Origin: Bryopsis sp. KO-2023
Taxonomy: Eukaryota > Chlorophyta > Ulvophyceae > Bryopsidales > Bryopsidaceae
Length of the DNA stretch: 64,000 bases
Direction: 5' to 3'
Assembly (NCBI GenBank): GCA_030272585.1
Contig: BSYQ01000001.1
Span: forward strand, 124,001-188,000
The notes under the pieces are model-generated. The model was not told the origin of the DNA. It made no database searches and worked only from the letters and a program-made list of their open reading frames with translations. The translations under genes were made by a program, and so were the position numbers. Positions 37,200-52,758 of this stretch are shown here, in pieces. Numbering within the stretch: position 1 is the first letter of the stretch; each line of letters starts with the position of its first letter.

Positions 37200-38471
37200 G
37201 GCGAACGTGACCCAGTTATCTCTTCGTTCGGCAGTGTATATTTCCTTCTGAACGTGCACCCCATTAACTTGGGGGGATAGCTACTTAGTTGGCCAACTGC
37301 ATGTGTTGGTTGTGACCCATGGAACACGCCCACTAGGAAAAGCTGCAGTATGAATAAACAAGAGCGCCAACCACTTTTTTTGGTCGGAGTGCATACACGA
37401 TCTTAAACTCCAGCAACACGAAACGTAACAACAGACACATTCTCAAGAATCGACATTGACACAGGGCGATGCATTCGCTGTCATAGAATCCCTATCCCAT
37501 CAAACAAGAGGGGATAGGGACCCCCTTACAGTCCCCCGCTGATGCCAGACAAAGTAAGGGGATAGCGAAAATAGTGCAGTCAGAAGCATATATGTTGACC
37601 CGCCGCCTTGACTGGTCAAATGACTATTTGCAAGTGCTTCATAAGACTCAAACACAGTAATGCCAAGATTTTGCCAAGGTCCAAGCCACAGAGGCCTTGT
37701 CCCCCCCAAAAGCGTACTGGCCCTATGTGGCAAGTTCCAGTGAAAATCAAACAGTTTTGGCTGTACAAGCTTGAACACTCAAGTATCAACACCACACCTA
37801 CACCCTAAGACAATCCCTTGTTGGGGAAAAAACAAACACACCAAAAACCAAAAACCTATCCGCACCCAACCAGGTCTGGCAACACTCTGCCCCCAATTTG
37901 GGGGGTTTGATTGGATGCTTTGTTGGGAGTGAGGTTGGGGGATTTGAAGTGGAAAAACAGATGTCCCCCTTTCTTCTGAACAGTTTTACAGTTACTGTAG
38001 TTACTGTTAGTTACTGTTTTCCTGTTAGTGACTGTTTTATCGTTTTTACTGTTACTGAAACATCGTATATCAACGGTGGTTGACCGATCCAGAATTAACC
38101 CCGAATCGATTGGATCGAATCTGGTGCAGACTGCCCAATTTGTATACACAAATTACAAATAGGAGTTTTACATTCAACATTTGCTCGATAACTGTCCCCT
38201 GGAAGATCCAACCATCTCACACCATCCACCTCACTTCACGATCTCTTTCCACATTGGGGCATTTTTTTCTCTTTTTTTTGCTTTTCTTTTCGAACCCCCA
38301 AAGAAAACAAACAACAAAATTTTTTTTTATCAACTTCCAACCCACAAATCAGACATTTAGCTAATGTGTCGAACCCTTTTTCACATTCTCGACATTTCCC
38401 TTGCCCCCCCCTCCCCCTCAGACTGACTCCATTTGTTTTTCCAAAAATATGGTGTTGAAAAGATCGATCAA
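37200..38471. other. intergenic, no supported gene
   Basis: Between the start of the Kelch/beta-helix gene and the stop of Rab2. No credible frame. It holds a short GTTACTGT-rich simple repeat and pyrimidine-rich sequence near 38240-38420. Confidence 0.5.
37986..38060. repeat. degenerate (A/G)TTACTGT simple repeat
   Basis: TTACTGT-type units recur about six times (acagttactgtagttactg and onward) with one- or two-base interruptions. Non-coding. Confidence 0.6.
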
Positions 38472-41373
<2,902 letters not shown>

Positions 41374-41804
41374 CTTTCTTGTTTTCCCGCTTCCTTGGGT
41401 AGGGAGCGTCCGACGGGTTGGTTACAGAAAAAAAAACCCAAACGCGGTCGTTTCGCTTGTTCTTTCAGCGAACGACGTGCCGTATGACAGCTGGGATCAA
41501 AAGGCGCGAGCAAACTGAAAAGTGCTGCAAGCGTGCAGACAGTCGAAACGTGACCTCCACCCCCAAATAAAACGCTGGAGAAGGATTTGTTCCGAGACAA
41601 AGCCCTCCTTGCCAACAAACCCAATCTCGGACAATATAGGGAATTACGTAATAGTACGGAACAGAAAACGGATGACACGTGGAACGCCTTTGGGTTCTTT
41701 TTTTGGCCGTGTGAGAAGAAAATCGCGACTGCTATTTAAACGAGACGTCCCTAAAGTGGGGTGCCCATGCGAAACGAAACTTCAGGCTAGTGGTTCTTTA
41801 TCAG
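41374..41804. promoter_or_regulatory. 431-bp divergent intergenic region between Rab2 and HRD1
   Basis: Separates the two start codons on opposite strands, so both promoters and 5' UTRs must fit here. It is GC-richer than the flanking introns. I see no TATA box at a fixed spacing and name no factor site. A bidirectional promoter for two early-secretory-pathway genes is inferred from position. Confidence 0.5.
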
Positions 41805-44800
41805 ATGATTGGTTTGCGCAAATACGTTGCGCTCAGCTCGCTAGCAGCGGGGGCGGTCGTGTACCATGCCTTCTACACTCGAGAACAGTAAGTTCGTTTT
41901 CCTTTTTCTCTCTTCCCCACCAGAACCGGCGTTTTGGAGTGTTGTATTTGGCCACAGCTCAATTTTTCAGTATTGATTTGTGTGAGGGCCGTCTTGATAT
42001 GTTTTGTAGGTATTTTCCCGCGGTGGTTTATTTGACGACATCGAAATTTTCAGTGGCAGTAGTGGGGAATTTTACGTTCGCTTTGGCGCTGTGCGGGTAC
42101 CACGTTTTGACGAAGGTATGGCGATTTTTTCCAACGATAAATCCATTCTTCTCAGGTGTCGAATCTCTATCGACCCTAAACACAACTGCTTTGCCCCAAA
42201 TTGTAGTTTTCCTCCGTACAGATATACAAAAAACTGTATGAAAAACCTTGAGAGAGGAGGAAGGGCTTTGTGGTTTTGTGCTTTTGCATTGTTGCACACC
42301 AGTTTCTTTTTTTCGTTTGGTCGACAGTTGTTTCTCGGAGCGTTGCGGGATGCCGAAGTCGAGCGACTCAACGAGCGCATCAGTTCGGCAATTATGGAAA
42401 CGTGTCTGGCTATGACGATTTTTCGGGAGGAGTTCAACGTGTCATTCGTGGCGATGTTTGCCATACTCACCTTCGTTAAGATATTCCACTGGCTGGTGCA
42501 AGACCGAGTGGATTATGTGGAGACCACTCCAAACGTGACGAGACGTCAGCACTTGAGGCTGATGACTTTCATGGGAGTGCTACTGGTAAGGGTTCTTTTG
42601 TTTTAACAAAATAACAAAAAAAAAATCTTTTTTTTTGTTTGTTTGGGAAGAAGTCTTGGGGTGTCGAATAAATTGTCATTGTTTCTAAAATGAATATTCT
42701 ATCTAGGCTTAGTTTGGGTGTTCTTTTCTCTTGTTCCTTCTTTTTGTTAATTTGAAAATTGCTCAATAAATTCCAGTCATTGTATGTGTATGTGTATGAT
42801 GGAATCATGGAACAGGTTTAATGCCGACAAGGACATGAATTTATCTTTTTGAATTCATTGTGTGTATTTTGAGATCCTTTTTTATTTGAGAAACTGTTGC
42901 AAAATCATGGGCATGTTAGTTTTGTTGCCTGAGGACAGTGTTTATCTTGATTGTCAAACTGGATGGGGTGCTGTTCATTGTGTGGTTTAAACTTCAAGTG
43001 AGTTCAGCAAAGATTGCTGCATGGGGTTCGTCAGTTTTGTCTCAATTCACTCGTGCTTTTTTGGGGGTGTGGCTGGGGGTTTGACAGGCAACCGATCTAC
43101 TTTTCTTGAGATTCTCAGTCTCCAGAGTTTTGAAGATGGGTGGCCACACCGTGATGCTTCTCTTTGCTTTCGAGTATATTATTCAGGTGTGTATTTTTAT
43201 TTGATACATTCAGTGTGGATACACTTTCCCCCCCCCAAAAAAAAAATTGGAAATGAAAGGAAGCCAATGTTAAAAAATGTGAAGAAAACATAGCGGTCTG
43301 AATGATAGAAAAAGAGTATTTTGTTATTTACATTGATTTGAGGTATTGTGTTCTACTCTGATTGCCTGGAAAAGAAAAACTGTTCATAAAGAAAAACTGA
43401 AGGGACCCTCCCGATTTTCACATTGACTCATCTATTTATCCGAAAGCCAGGAAGAAAAATTCCATTGCGTTGGATTCTGAATTTTCTTGTTGTGTTGCTC
43501 CTCCAGGTTTCTGCTCTGTGTAGCACCTGTATGAAATACTTATTTGCGAGGTTGGATGGGGCTCTGGAGGGGCGCTGGGAATGGAAGGGAGTGTGTGTAT
43601 TCTATTTGGAGCTCATCACAGACCTCGTTCATTTGTGTGTGTACGTTGTCTTTTTCTGTATCGTTTTCATGCAATATGGACTCCCCATTCACTTGGTGAG
43701 TTCAACCGAATGAACCCCAAATTTTCCCCAAATAGAATTACAAAAAATTCTACAAAAAAAAATAATTATGTTGTGCTAATATTTTGACTCGTTTTAAACA
43801 TTGCAAAAAAGGAAAACAAACACTTGAAGAAAAAGTATGGTGTATGATTCATTTCCGAACGCTATGATCTAATACCAATTGTTAAAAAATAAAAAATAAT
43901 AGAGTTTATTTATATATTTTTTTTTTCTTTATGAGCAATGTTTTTCGATTGTGTAGATTCGAGACTTGTACTGGACGATAAGGAATTTCAGAAATCGCGT
44001 CGGTGATTTCTTGAGATACAGAAGGGTGACTGCCAGGATGGACCTTTTTCCGGATGCCACAGAGGAAGACCTAAGTCGATGCGACAGGATTTGCATCATT
44101 TGCCGAGAGGAAATGACCACAGCTGGGATCAACAAGAAACTCCCCTGCAACCATGTCTTTCACATCCATTGTCTCAGGTGAGTCTGTTTTTTTATGGGTT
44201 CTTTTGTTTGGGGGGGGGTAGTGGAGAGACTTGAAAACATGTTGATAAGAAAATACAATGTCTTGTGAAAGAGTTGGTCATTTGAATTTTTTTTTTGGGA
44301 ATAATCTATCTCCTGGTTTCCCCTCTGATTTTGAAAAGATAAACATAGTAAGGTGAAGGTGGTTATGGAAAACTCAGCATCTCACCAATTTTTTTGGATG
44401 GTGGCTAGGTCATGGTTGGAACGACAGCAAAGCTGCCCTATTTGTAGAAGCCCAGTATTCCCTCCTCCAACTCTGGAGGAAGCTGCAAGGAATCCACGCA
44501 ATATTGTGAACAGAGAGGAGCCTGCTGCAGAAAACCAGGTCAGTGGTAAAAAGCAACAATGGGGGGGTCATTTGATATGAACTAGTGTAAGCTAAGGTGT
44601 GTCCCCAGTCGGCCATGCATTTAAAAAATAAAAAAAACCTAAATGGCCTAAGGAGAGCCAAAAACCACCATAACTCCGACGCCAAATATAATCCCCCCAA
44701 GAAAAAAAGAAGGAACTAAATACATCCTTAGTGGGAAGAGACATAAAGAGTGGGTTGTAAAGTCCTTCTGGTGTTAATGCAACATCAGAGATCTATACAG

Positions 44801-46823
44801 ATAGATAGGCGCCATGTTGCTGAGGGATGTTTCTTTGAAGGGTGGGGCTGTGGCTCCTGCTGGAGATCCAGCAATTGGCGAAGCTGCAGGGGGCCAGGCT
44901 GGTCCTGGCCCTGGCCCCGGCGCTGGAGGTCCTGGGTTGAATGTTGGTGGTGATCAAGATCACAATGCCATACCAGTACCCCCCCCTGCTCCAGAAAATG
45001 CACAAGGGGGTGGGGAAGGTCAAGGCATCGGTGGAAATTTGCCAAATCAAGGTTCTGGAAGTGGAGGGGATAACCAACAGGCAGGACCGTCAGATGGCCA
45101 TCAAATTCCGGGCTATGCTGGACAAGGTAGAAATCGGTTGTGTGCAGCTGGTTGGCAAGAAGTAAACGCAACAACAAGGTTAAAAGATGGGGGACTGAAA
45201 TTTGCACATGATTGGCCTGACAATGCTTCTGGAAGTGCTGCTGATGGCTGGCTTTGGTGTTTTTTCTCTGCCAGCACCCTTGCAGCTCCCTCAACTTCCC
45301 CAATGGGGTGGCGCCCCAATGGGTTATGTTTGGAACGTACCGCAGCTCTACCCAACCACCTCCATGGCAGCCTTCGTGGATGGCAGTCAAATGCAGTACG
45401 CAGGCCAGCACTACCCAGACAATGTCATGCAAACCAACCCTATTGGTTCCGGAGGAATGGTGCCTGTCATGCCGGTCGTTTCAGCTCTGTCGACACCATT
45501 CACATTGTTAGCCCCATCTTTGCAGCCACCTGGAGCTGGTGCTGGTACGGGTGGAGCCCAGCCTGACCCACAGCAGAGCTCACAAGCTGCAGCTGCGGCG
45601 GCAGCGGCGGCTGCTGCAGCTGCAATGTACAACCCTTATGCAGGCCTGGTGCTGATGCCACCAGCAACATTTATTCCTCCCCCAGGTGGGCAAATTGATG
45701 CTGTACGATGAAGGCGACAACGGTGGCAATTTGTAATAGGCTGCTGTTTTTTTCTGGGGAACTCTGAAATCTCTGGACACAGCATGGCTCTGTGGTGACT
45801 TGTCTAGTATTAAGTACAGTGCATTTTGGAATGGAAGGTGCACCTGCTCCGGCCCCAGCAGCAGCACCAACAGCAGCGGGAGGAAGCCAGCAGCAGCCTG
45901 CCCCTGCAGGTCAAGCAGCAGCTGCTGCGAGAGCAGCGACTGCAGCTGCCGCTGCTGTTATGGGGACTCAGCCAACTCAGGAAGCTGTTCAAGCAACAAT
46001 GGAGGCGACATACCAAGCTCTGCAGAACCAATTGGAAGCTCTTCAAGTACACACACTCCTCCCTACATCGCGGCACATATTTCTCTCAACTCTTTTTTGA
46101 GGCATTTAACGTATTTTATGTCAGATTCCTAGATGAATAGATAGATCCTGAGTTTGTTTTTCTGTGGACAGTCGCAGATGAATATGGGGGATAGGCCTCC
46201 ACCTCCTCCTGAAACGACCGATGCTGCAGACGAAGCACTTGATTCTTGTTCTCCTGAACCAGAATCACCCCAACCTTCAGTTCCAGAGCCATCCTCACAT
46301 TCACAACCGCCTCTAACTCCTATCCCTGAAGTGGAAATTCCACAGGTAGGTCTGTGTGGGTTTTTTTGGTCCTTTTTGGAAGATGGATCTCAACAATTTG
46401 CTTTCGATTGGAATGGCCATTGCAATAACAACTACAACAAGAGAAGGTTTTGCTATTTGCTTGCTTTTGGCAAAAAACTGGGGTCTTTTTCTAATTGAAA
46501 ATAGGATTCCAATTGAAAACAATGGGATGAGAAATTCGACATCTTTTATGTATTTTTGCCATCCCCAAAGGGAAACCTTTAATGCACCAAGAGAAACAGA
46601 ACACATTGAAGCAGAATTGGACTGTTGAGATGCTACAGAGGCTTGTCAGCTTTCATGTACTACATTTCAAACTGAATTTTCCAGAATTTTCCTTTCATTT
46701 TTCAGCATGGGCGACATTTTTTCTTTGGACACATGTTTTTTTCAGGCTGATGGAGATTTATCTTCCCAGGCTGCTGAACTTAGGAGGCGGCGTGTTCAAG
46801 GAAATGGCGAACAGCAGGAGTAG
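41805..46823 (+). CDS. HRD1: HRD1/synoviolin ER-associated RING E3 ubiquitin ligase
   Basis: Twelve exons join in phase: 41805-41887, 42010-42115, 42328-42585, 43088-43186, 43507-43695, 43957-44177, 44409-44538, 44841-45126, 45275-45685, 45838-46046, 46172-46345, 46746-46823. The N-terminal multi-pass membrane domain carries the family segments YYP-like QYFPAVVYLTTSKFSVAVV, LFLGALRDAEVERLNER and DRVDYVETTP. The RING-H2 domain reads CIICREEM, then LPCNHVFHIHCLRSWL and QQSCPIC. HRD1 builds the ERAD retrotranslocation channel and ubiquitinates misfolded ER proteins. The cytosolic tail is low complexity: Gly/Pro-rich (exon 8), Pro/Met-rich with a run of about 14 Ala after QSSQ (exon 9), Ala/Gln-rich (exon 10), Pro/Glu-rich (exon 11), ending with the conserved-looking AAELRRRRVQ. 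The exon 8 acceptor is weak. Confidence 0.95.
43228..43246. repeat. C9-A10 tract in HRD1 intron
   Basis: C run followed by A run about 40 bp into the HRD1 intron 43187-43506, with the same plus-strand C-then-A order as the tracts in the Rab2 introns although the gene is on the other strand. Confidence 0.85.
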
Positions 46824-48402
46824 CACCCTGAGTAGCACCCTGAGGAGAGACGGTGTTAGTTAAAATTTTGTTGGGATTTTGAATGGGGGACGGGGTCATA
46901 TTAAAGGGGATTTGTTGTAGGGGTGTCGTGTGGCGTAGCAACATTGACTAAAAAAGAAGACAAAAAAACAAAACAAAGAAAAACACAACAGAAATGAAGG
47001 GAAATGAGATGTGGGTAGCAATTGTAAACAAGCTCTTGGTGAGGGCAGGAAAATAATGATTGGGGTTGGGACATGGTTTCTGTCTGCAAAAGTCTGGTAA
47101 TTAGTGTTTCTGTAGGCTTTTTTCTGATGGAACCCAGCAACTCATATATATCTGTTTTTGTTGGAAGGGGGGAATATCAGTTATGTTATGGACTCACATG
47201 CAGGGTTGTCAATTTATTATTTTTGATCTTACCCAGTCAAAGCAGTATTCTTGAACCCGATTCTTTTCATGTGGGATTGATTTTGGTGGAGTTGCTGTTG
47301 GTGGAAAGGGGCGGACTGGTTTGCAACTCTTTGCTTTATTAAATCCTGGCCCACTACGTTCCTCGAGTTGGAACTTTTCCCCAATGCCAATTTTCTTTTT
47401 CATCTTCTCTTCACAAAGATGCAATTTACTCTTCTGACCATTAAACAAACCACACTGATTGCCCCACCCCTGCCAGCCAATTGGTAGCTGCCTGCACAAA
47501 AGCCTTGACAATTGGCTGTGTAATCATTATTTCACCGAAAAAGCCTACAGTACATTGGAGTGATGGATGGATTATTTTTGGACACTGCTGCTGGATTTAT
47601 CTGGGGTGGGCAGGCAAATGGGTAGAATTCCTGTAAATTTACCTGGAACTTGATGGACCTTATCGATGATAAATGTTCAGAGCAAAATACAGTGTTATTT
47701 ACTGAGTAAAGTGTGCCCCAGTCACGAACTCCTCAAAATCCTTTTTTTTTCTCACACAATCGTTTTCAAGGGTTTTCCCTGACCTGGCTGCTCATGAGAA
47801 CACGATAATCCCATTCTTGGTTTATTTCATTACAACAAAACCTCTTGCTCTCGGATGTTGATATCCAGGCACTACCTTTTGCACAAAACACTCCAGAAAA
47901 CCTAAGTCATCATCACACCAATGATAATCAATCAAATCCCACCCCTCCCCTCTTCCAACAGCAGCCATTCGTTTTTTCCCTTTGGAATTTGTTTCGAATG
48001 CCAATGGACAAAAACAGTATTCCCTATATTGTTGACTGGAACAAAAAATAGAGTCTCAACACCCTCGAAAGCTCCAAACCCCAAATTTTTTGGCAAAAAC
48101 ACAGAAAAAAGTAACATCCCCTTTCCCTCCTCTTTTTCTCCATGCAACCTTATGCTCCTTTTTGCTTTGTTTCCCTCTTTACTCATACATCTTGGGTCAA
48201 TTCCCCCCAAAAAAGCAATACCATCGTCCCGAAAGAAAAAAATCAGTGCTCCCCTCTCTCACTTTTTTCCCACGCTAACTCAGCGACAGGAAAACAAACA
48301 CCAACACCGCCGACCACCACCTCAATTGCTAGCATTCACACGCCACCAGTTGGAATCAACCAGCAAAAGAAACAAAACCAAAAATAGAAGCAAGCGAATC
48401 GC
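46824..48402. other. convergent intergenic region, no supported gene
   Basis: Between the stops of HRD1 (plus) and the ANKRD13-like gene (minus). No frame here has exon borders or family resemblance. Contains both 3' UTRs. Confidence 0.5.
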
Positions 48403-51400
48403 TTAAAAGTCTATGACCTCTTCCTCTTTCATTTCAAAGGGCGATGCTTCCTGGTCTTCCTCAATAGGACTGGGATTTTTGCGTTTCGATTTGGAATTGG
48501 TCGACATCAGTTCATCCAAGCTCACTTTCTTGTAGCCCTCCGGAACTTCGAACGATGTTTTGTCGTCGGGTTCAGTGAATTTGAACTTTTTGAAGCTCAC
48601 CAACAGATACACTGTCAAAAGCAGCGGTATCTGCTCATTCACAAACAGGTCCAAAATTAGCTTGCACTAATAATAATAATCTTCGATGCACGTCCCAGTT
48701 CAAAAAGTGGTATCCCTTGTTCAAAGGGTGTTTAATGATTGGTTTCATCGAAAGGGGGACAGGGATTCCCTCGGAATCCACAGCCCTATGTGGCCTGAGG
48801 AATGCTTTGATGTCAGACTGACATAGCCAACGGAGAAAGAGGTTGTAAAACCCACAGCATTGTTGAGACTTTATCTAGGCAAATCGTAGAGAACCCCACA
48901 GTCATGCTGTGCAGGTTGGGTTGACTCAACCAATAGATTTGGTGGAAACCTGATCGTGTATCCACACACCTGAATTTTGACTGGGAACATGTTCATGTCG
49001 CCATATTTCCGCATGAATTTTGCCACTTTCCCCAAATGCTTGTTTGCATGCCCCACCACATCCAGCAAGGGCAAGAGCTGTTGAAGAGACATTGGAAAAT
49101 CCTCCGCCATCCAACATCGGCCCGTCAGTTTCCGGGCCTTACCTTTCTTGTTCTTGTCAGCATCTGAGCCTGCAGTCTGAGGAAACAAAAAAGAAACAGT
49201 CGGTGGAGGAGGTGAAACAAAAATAGACCTGCACATTTTCAAAACAAAACTGTTTACATTTGTGCGTATCTGCCCCAGGTGACTGTAATCTATACTCCTG
49301 CTGCTTGTGCAGAAATTTGTTATCTTCAATTTGCAAATATCATTTCCTTCAAAACAGTTGAGCTCGTCCCAATTCAATTGTATTCAGTACTGTACCTCTC
49401 CATCGCCCCGGTTTTTTCCACCCATATTGTTCAAATTCACCGGCATTTCCACGACGACATCCTCCGAAATGACCATCTGCAAATAATCCTCGAACGTAGC
49501 ATCAGCTGGCAAATGCCAATCCGACTTCAAATGCGTGACTGCCACCATTTTTCCAGAGGCCTCGTACACCTTGGTATTCCACCCTTCGATTTTCTCAGTG
49601 GTTTCCCCACCCAGCCATCCCTTCACAGGCTTGAATCTTAACAAAAGAAAACACACAAAAAACACACACACAAGCACACATTAGAAATGCAACCCCATCT
49701 GGCAACTCTCTGCTGCTCCCCAGAAAGAACCTACAACTTCAATGACCACTTCACCAGAAATGGAACGGAATCCTGAAAACTCTCACCGCCGAGATTCGAA
49801 CCCAGGTCACCAACTGAATGCCTAAACTCCCTTTTTTTCTGGAAAAAACCCCCAAAAAACCAAGAGCCACCCCTGGGATATTGATGTTAAAATGCCATAC
49901 CTGAAGTCCACGGCTCTAAGCTTAGTCCTTCCAGCACCATCGGCAATGATTACATCAGCATCGAGTTCGAATTGGCCAGCCTTTTTCCGACTTGCTTTCT
50001 CCTCGGTGATGTCCAGGTAGCTGCCTTTCTCATGGAACACCAGGAAAACCTGACAACACCAGAAGTGTTTTCCCCAGTGCTTAACGATGTTCGTTCACGG
50101 TCCCAGCCTATGTTCATATCAGCAGCTTGCTTTCAGGTTGGGATGAACCAACTCTGTAATGCTTTGATATCTACATATCCCCAAAAAAGGTTCTCTTTCC
50201 CATGAAATGAACAACGGAGCTTTGCAAGTGGGATTTCTATTTTTTGATCGAAGGTAGAGTAACTGTGGAGAAAAGTTGGGAGCATTCTTGATGTGTACAT
50301 TCACAAGGGCTACACTTGGGTTAATTTTGACCTAAATAGAGCTGTGCAAGCTTATGTCTGACGTATTTCGATAATCAGTGATTAATTGAAAGCATATGAC
50401 TGCTGATGTACTGAGAAACATGTTGGTTCCTTGTTCATTTTTCCCTTTTCCCGACCCATTACTAAAATACACAGCTAAAAAAACAATAAAAATGAATTCG
50501 CTATCGTATGGAACCTGGGCTGGTGTTTTGCTTCCATCAAAGAGCAAGCTGAATTTGCCTCTCTTCCATTCGGGTATGAGTCCGCTGGTGTTTTTCTCAA
50601 TGCCCATCAGGGTTCCATCCACTCGGATCTTGGCTCCTTTTTTGTTGATCTTGTAAGTGTCATGGGGAGCAAACTTCCTCAACATCATCCCAAAAACTGC
50701 ACTCCCCAGCTGCCAATTTAGCTGTGAAATTGGCAAACACAGAAAATCTTGAAGAAAATGAAGGATAAAGAGGAAAAACTGCGATGAATGAGTACAACAA
50801 GGTCCAGGAAGCTACCAGATACAGATCACTAATAAATGTACAGAGAAAAAAACAAAGAAACTGCTGGTGCAGACACTCCAGGAGATGTTCCATTTTTGGA
50901 ATCCATATCAAAAACAGCTGAATGGTGGAAACAAAATCGACATTACCTCCAGGGAATAATCTGGCAGCTCTCCTAGAGTTCTGAGGAGCTGATTTTTTGC
51001 TTGTTTCAGTTCTGTCTTCAGTTCCTTGACTCCATGAGAATGGAGCATAGAAACCAATTCTCGGCTTCTAGCTGAAATTGCTTCATCCAAAGCACTCCAC
51101 CCTTTGCTATTTCGAATCTAAGTGTTTTGCAAAAAAGTAAAAACTCAAATTTAAAATGCGAACTTGACCGAGGTGACAAAAAATTTCAAATTCTTCTGTT
51201 GCAATTCTCTTAATTGTCGAGAATGTGTTTTTAAAATGACACTTCCACAAAACTCACCTTAGATGGACAGCCACTGTCAAGGATTTCTTTCACTGCTGAA
51301 ACATTCTCTCGCAACACTGCTAAGTGTAGAACCTAAGATATTAAAAAGAAAAGCAATCACACAAAACACATTTAAAAAAATGAATGCATGATAAGTTCCA

Positions 51401-52518
51401 CAAAAAAACTTATCAAGCACCTGATATCATCTCTTCCTAAAACACAATTCTCTATTGCACGCAGAGAAAACCACTTATTTTTTCTTCTACAAGAATCGAC
51501 ATTAATCATATCTGTGCAGTTTGAAAATTCGTCTCGAGACAAAAGCAAATTGAAGTGGTCAAATAGTGACACAAATTTTCTTGCCCCCACCATAAACACT
51601 GACTGACCGTGTTTCCATGACAATCAAGCTGGGCTTTTTGTCCACGATTTGAAGCCTTGAGAAGAGCCCTCAATCTAGGAATATCTCCATCAAAAGCAGC
51701 CCTACAGAACAGAAAAACTTAAGCAGTTATATATATAGTAACCGACTCTTTCATTGATTCATCCTCATCCAAAGTAATTTCAACTCAACCCATGTTCACA
51801 ACTACGTCCAAACATCAGGAAAAAAAACCCAAACGTCTGTGTGAATTTTCCTGTAGAAGGTGGAATGAAGAGGGCTTACATGTGGAGAGGATAATTTTGT
51901 GGGTCGCATTTCGACCATTCAGAGCCTTCACTGTTTATGGAGAATCCGGCTTGACCATTTGTATTTGCATACGAGGTGCTAGGACCTAGGTCCTCTGTCG
52001 ATGCAGAAGCTGAAACACACAAAATAAAAACATCTCATAAAATTAAGATAGAAAGGAAGAAAGGGAATCAGGCACTAACTTTTGTGGAATTTTAATTAGT
52101 TTCGTTGGAAAAATGGGCAGCTATTCTCATTAAGAGATGTGGGCCTCATTTGCAACGGTGACAGAATAATACAGACAGCAAATTGAACATCTATGCAAAA
52201 AAACACCCACACAACGAGTAACTCATTAAACTCCACATGTTTCTATTTTCTTTAGGCACCCCCAGTCAAATACATATTGACTGTTAGCTTCTTCTTCTTT
52301 TGGGGGTGGGGGGCAAAGATTTTTCCCATGTCTGGGCATATGTACGTGAGAAGGAACACTCGAAACGTAAAGAATAAACGAAACATCCAGTCTACCCCCA
52401 CTTTGAATCGAGACCAACGGATCCTACCCCAAACGTCAACAAACTCGTCATCATCCATACTGGACCCAAAGTCCTCTTCGGCGTCAAAGAAAACATCGTC
52501 CTCCATCGAATGGCTCAT
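48403..52518 (-). CDS. ANKRD13-family ankyrin / GPCR-chaperone domain protein
   Basis: Ten exons on the minus strand join in phase: 52428-52518, 51880-52009, 51608-51701, 51258-51332, 50947-51117, 50515-50721, 49901-50049, 49396-49636, 48970-49176, 48403-48630. An acidic start (MSHSMEDDVFFDAEEDFGS) is followed by ankyrin repeats (NYPLHMAAFDGDIPRL, NTVLHLAVLRENVSAV, GWSALDEAISARSRELV). The GPCR-chaperone domain follows, with LRTLGELPDYSLELNWQ, IRVDGTLMGIE, GWNTKVYEASGKM, and the late block PLLDVVGHANKHLGKVAKFM then MFPVKIQIPLL. Animal ANKRD13 proteins bind Lys63 ubiquitin chains on endocytosed receptors through C-terminal UIM motifs; here only an acidic 50-residue tail without a clear UIM follows. 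Probable role in endosomal or ER cargo handling. Confidence 0.9.
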
Positions 52519-52758
52519 CGCAACAGACCGTCTTCCGACGTGCGAGAACTCAAGCACCAGCTATATCTAAGTGGAAAACACGAACTTTTTCTTCTGCGAG
52601 GGGCCCTAACGCACGGCAACACGGTACCGCTGGTTCCCTGTGGTTTCCGCTGTTGTTGAAATCCTGTGCTTAAGGATGTGTGAGAGATCGGCCGCTCGTT
52701 GGTGCAGACCGGTCGCGCGCAGAAAATCGGGCTGAAAATCGATAATTGGAGCGTTTTC
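52519..52758. promoter_or_regulatory. 240-bp divergent intergenic region
   Basis: Lies between the ATG of the ANKRD13-like gene and the putative ATG of the plus-strand gene at 52759. If the latter is real this is a compact bidirectional promoter. No specific site is named. Confidence 0.35.
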
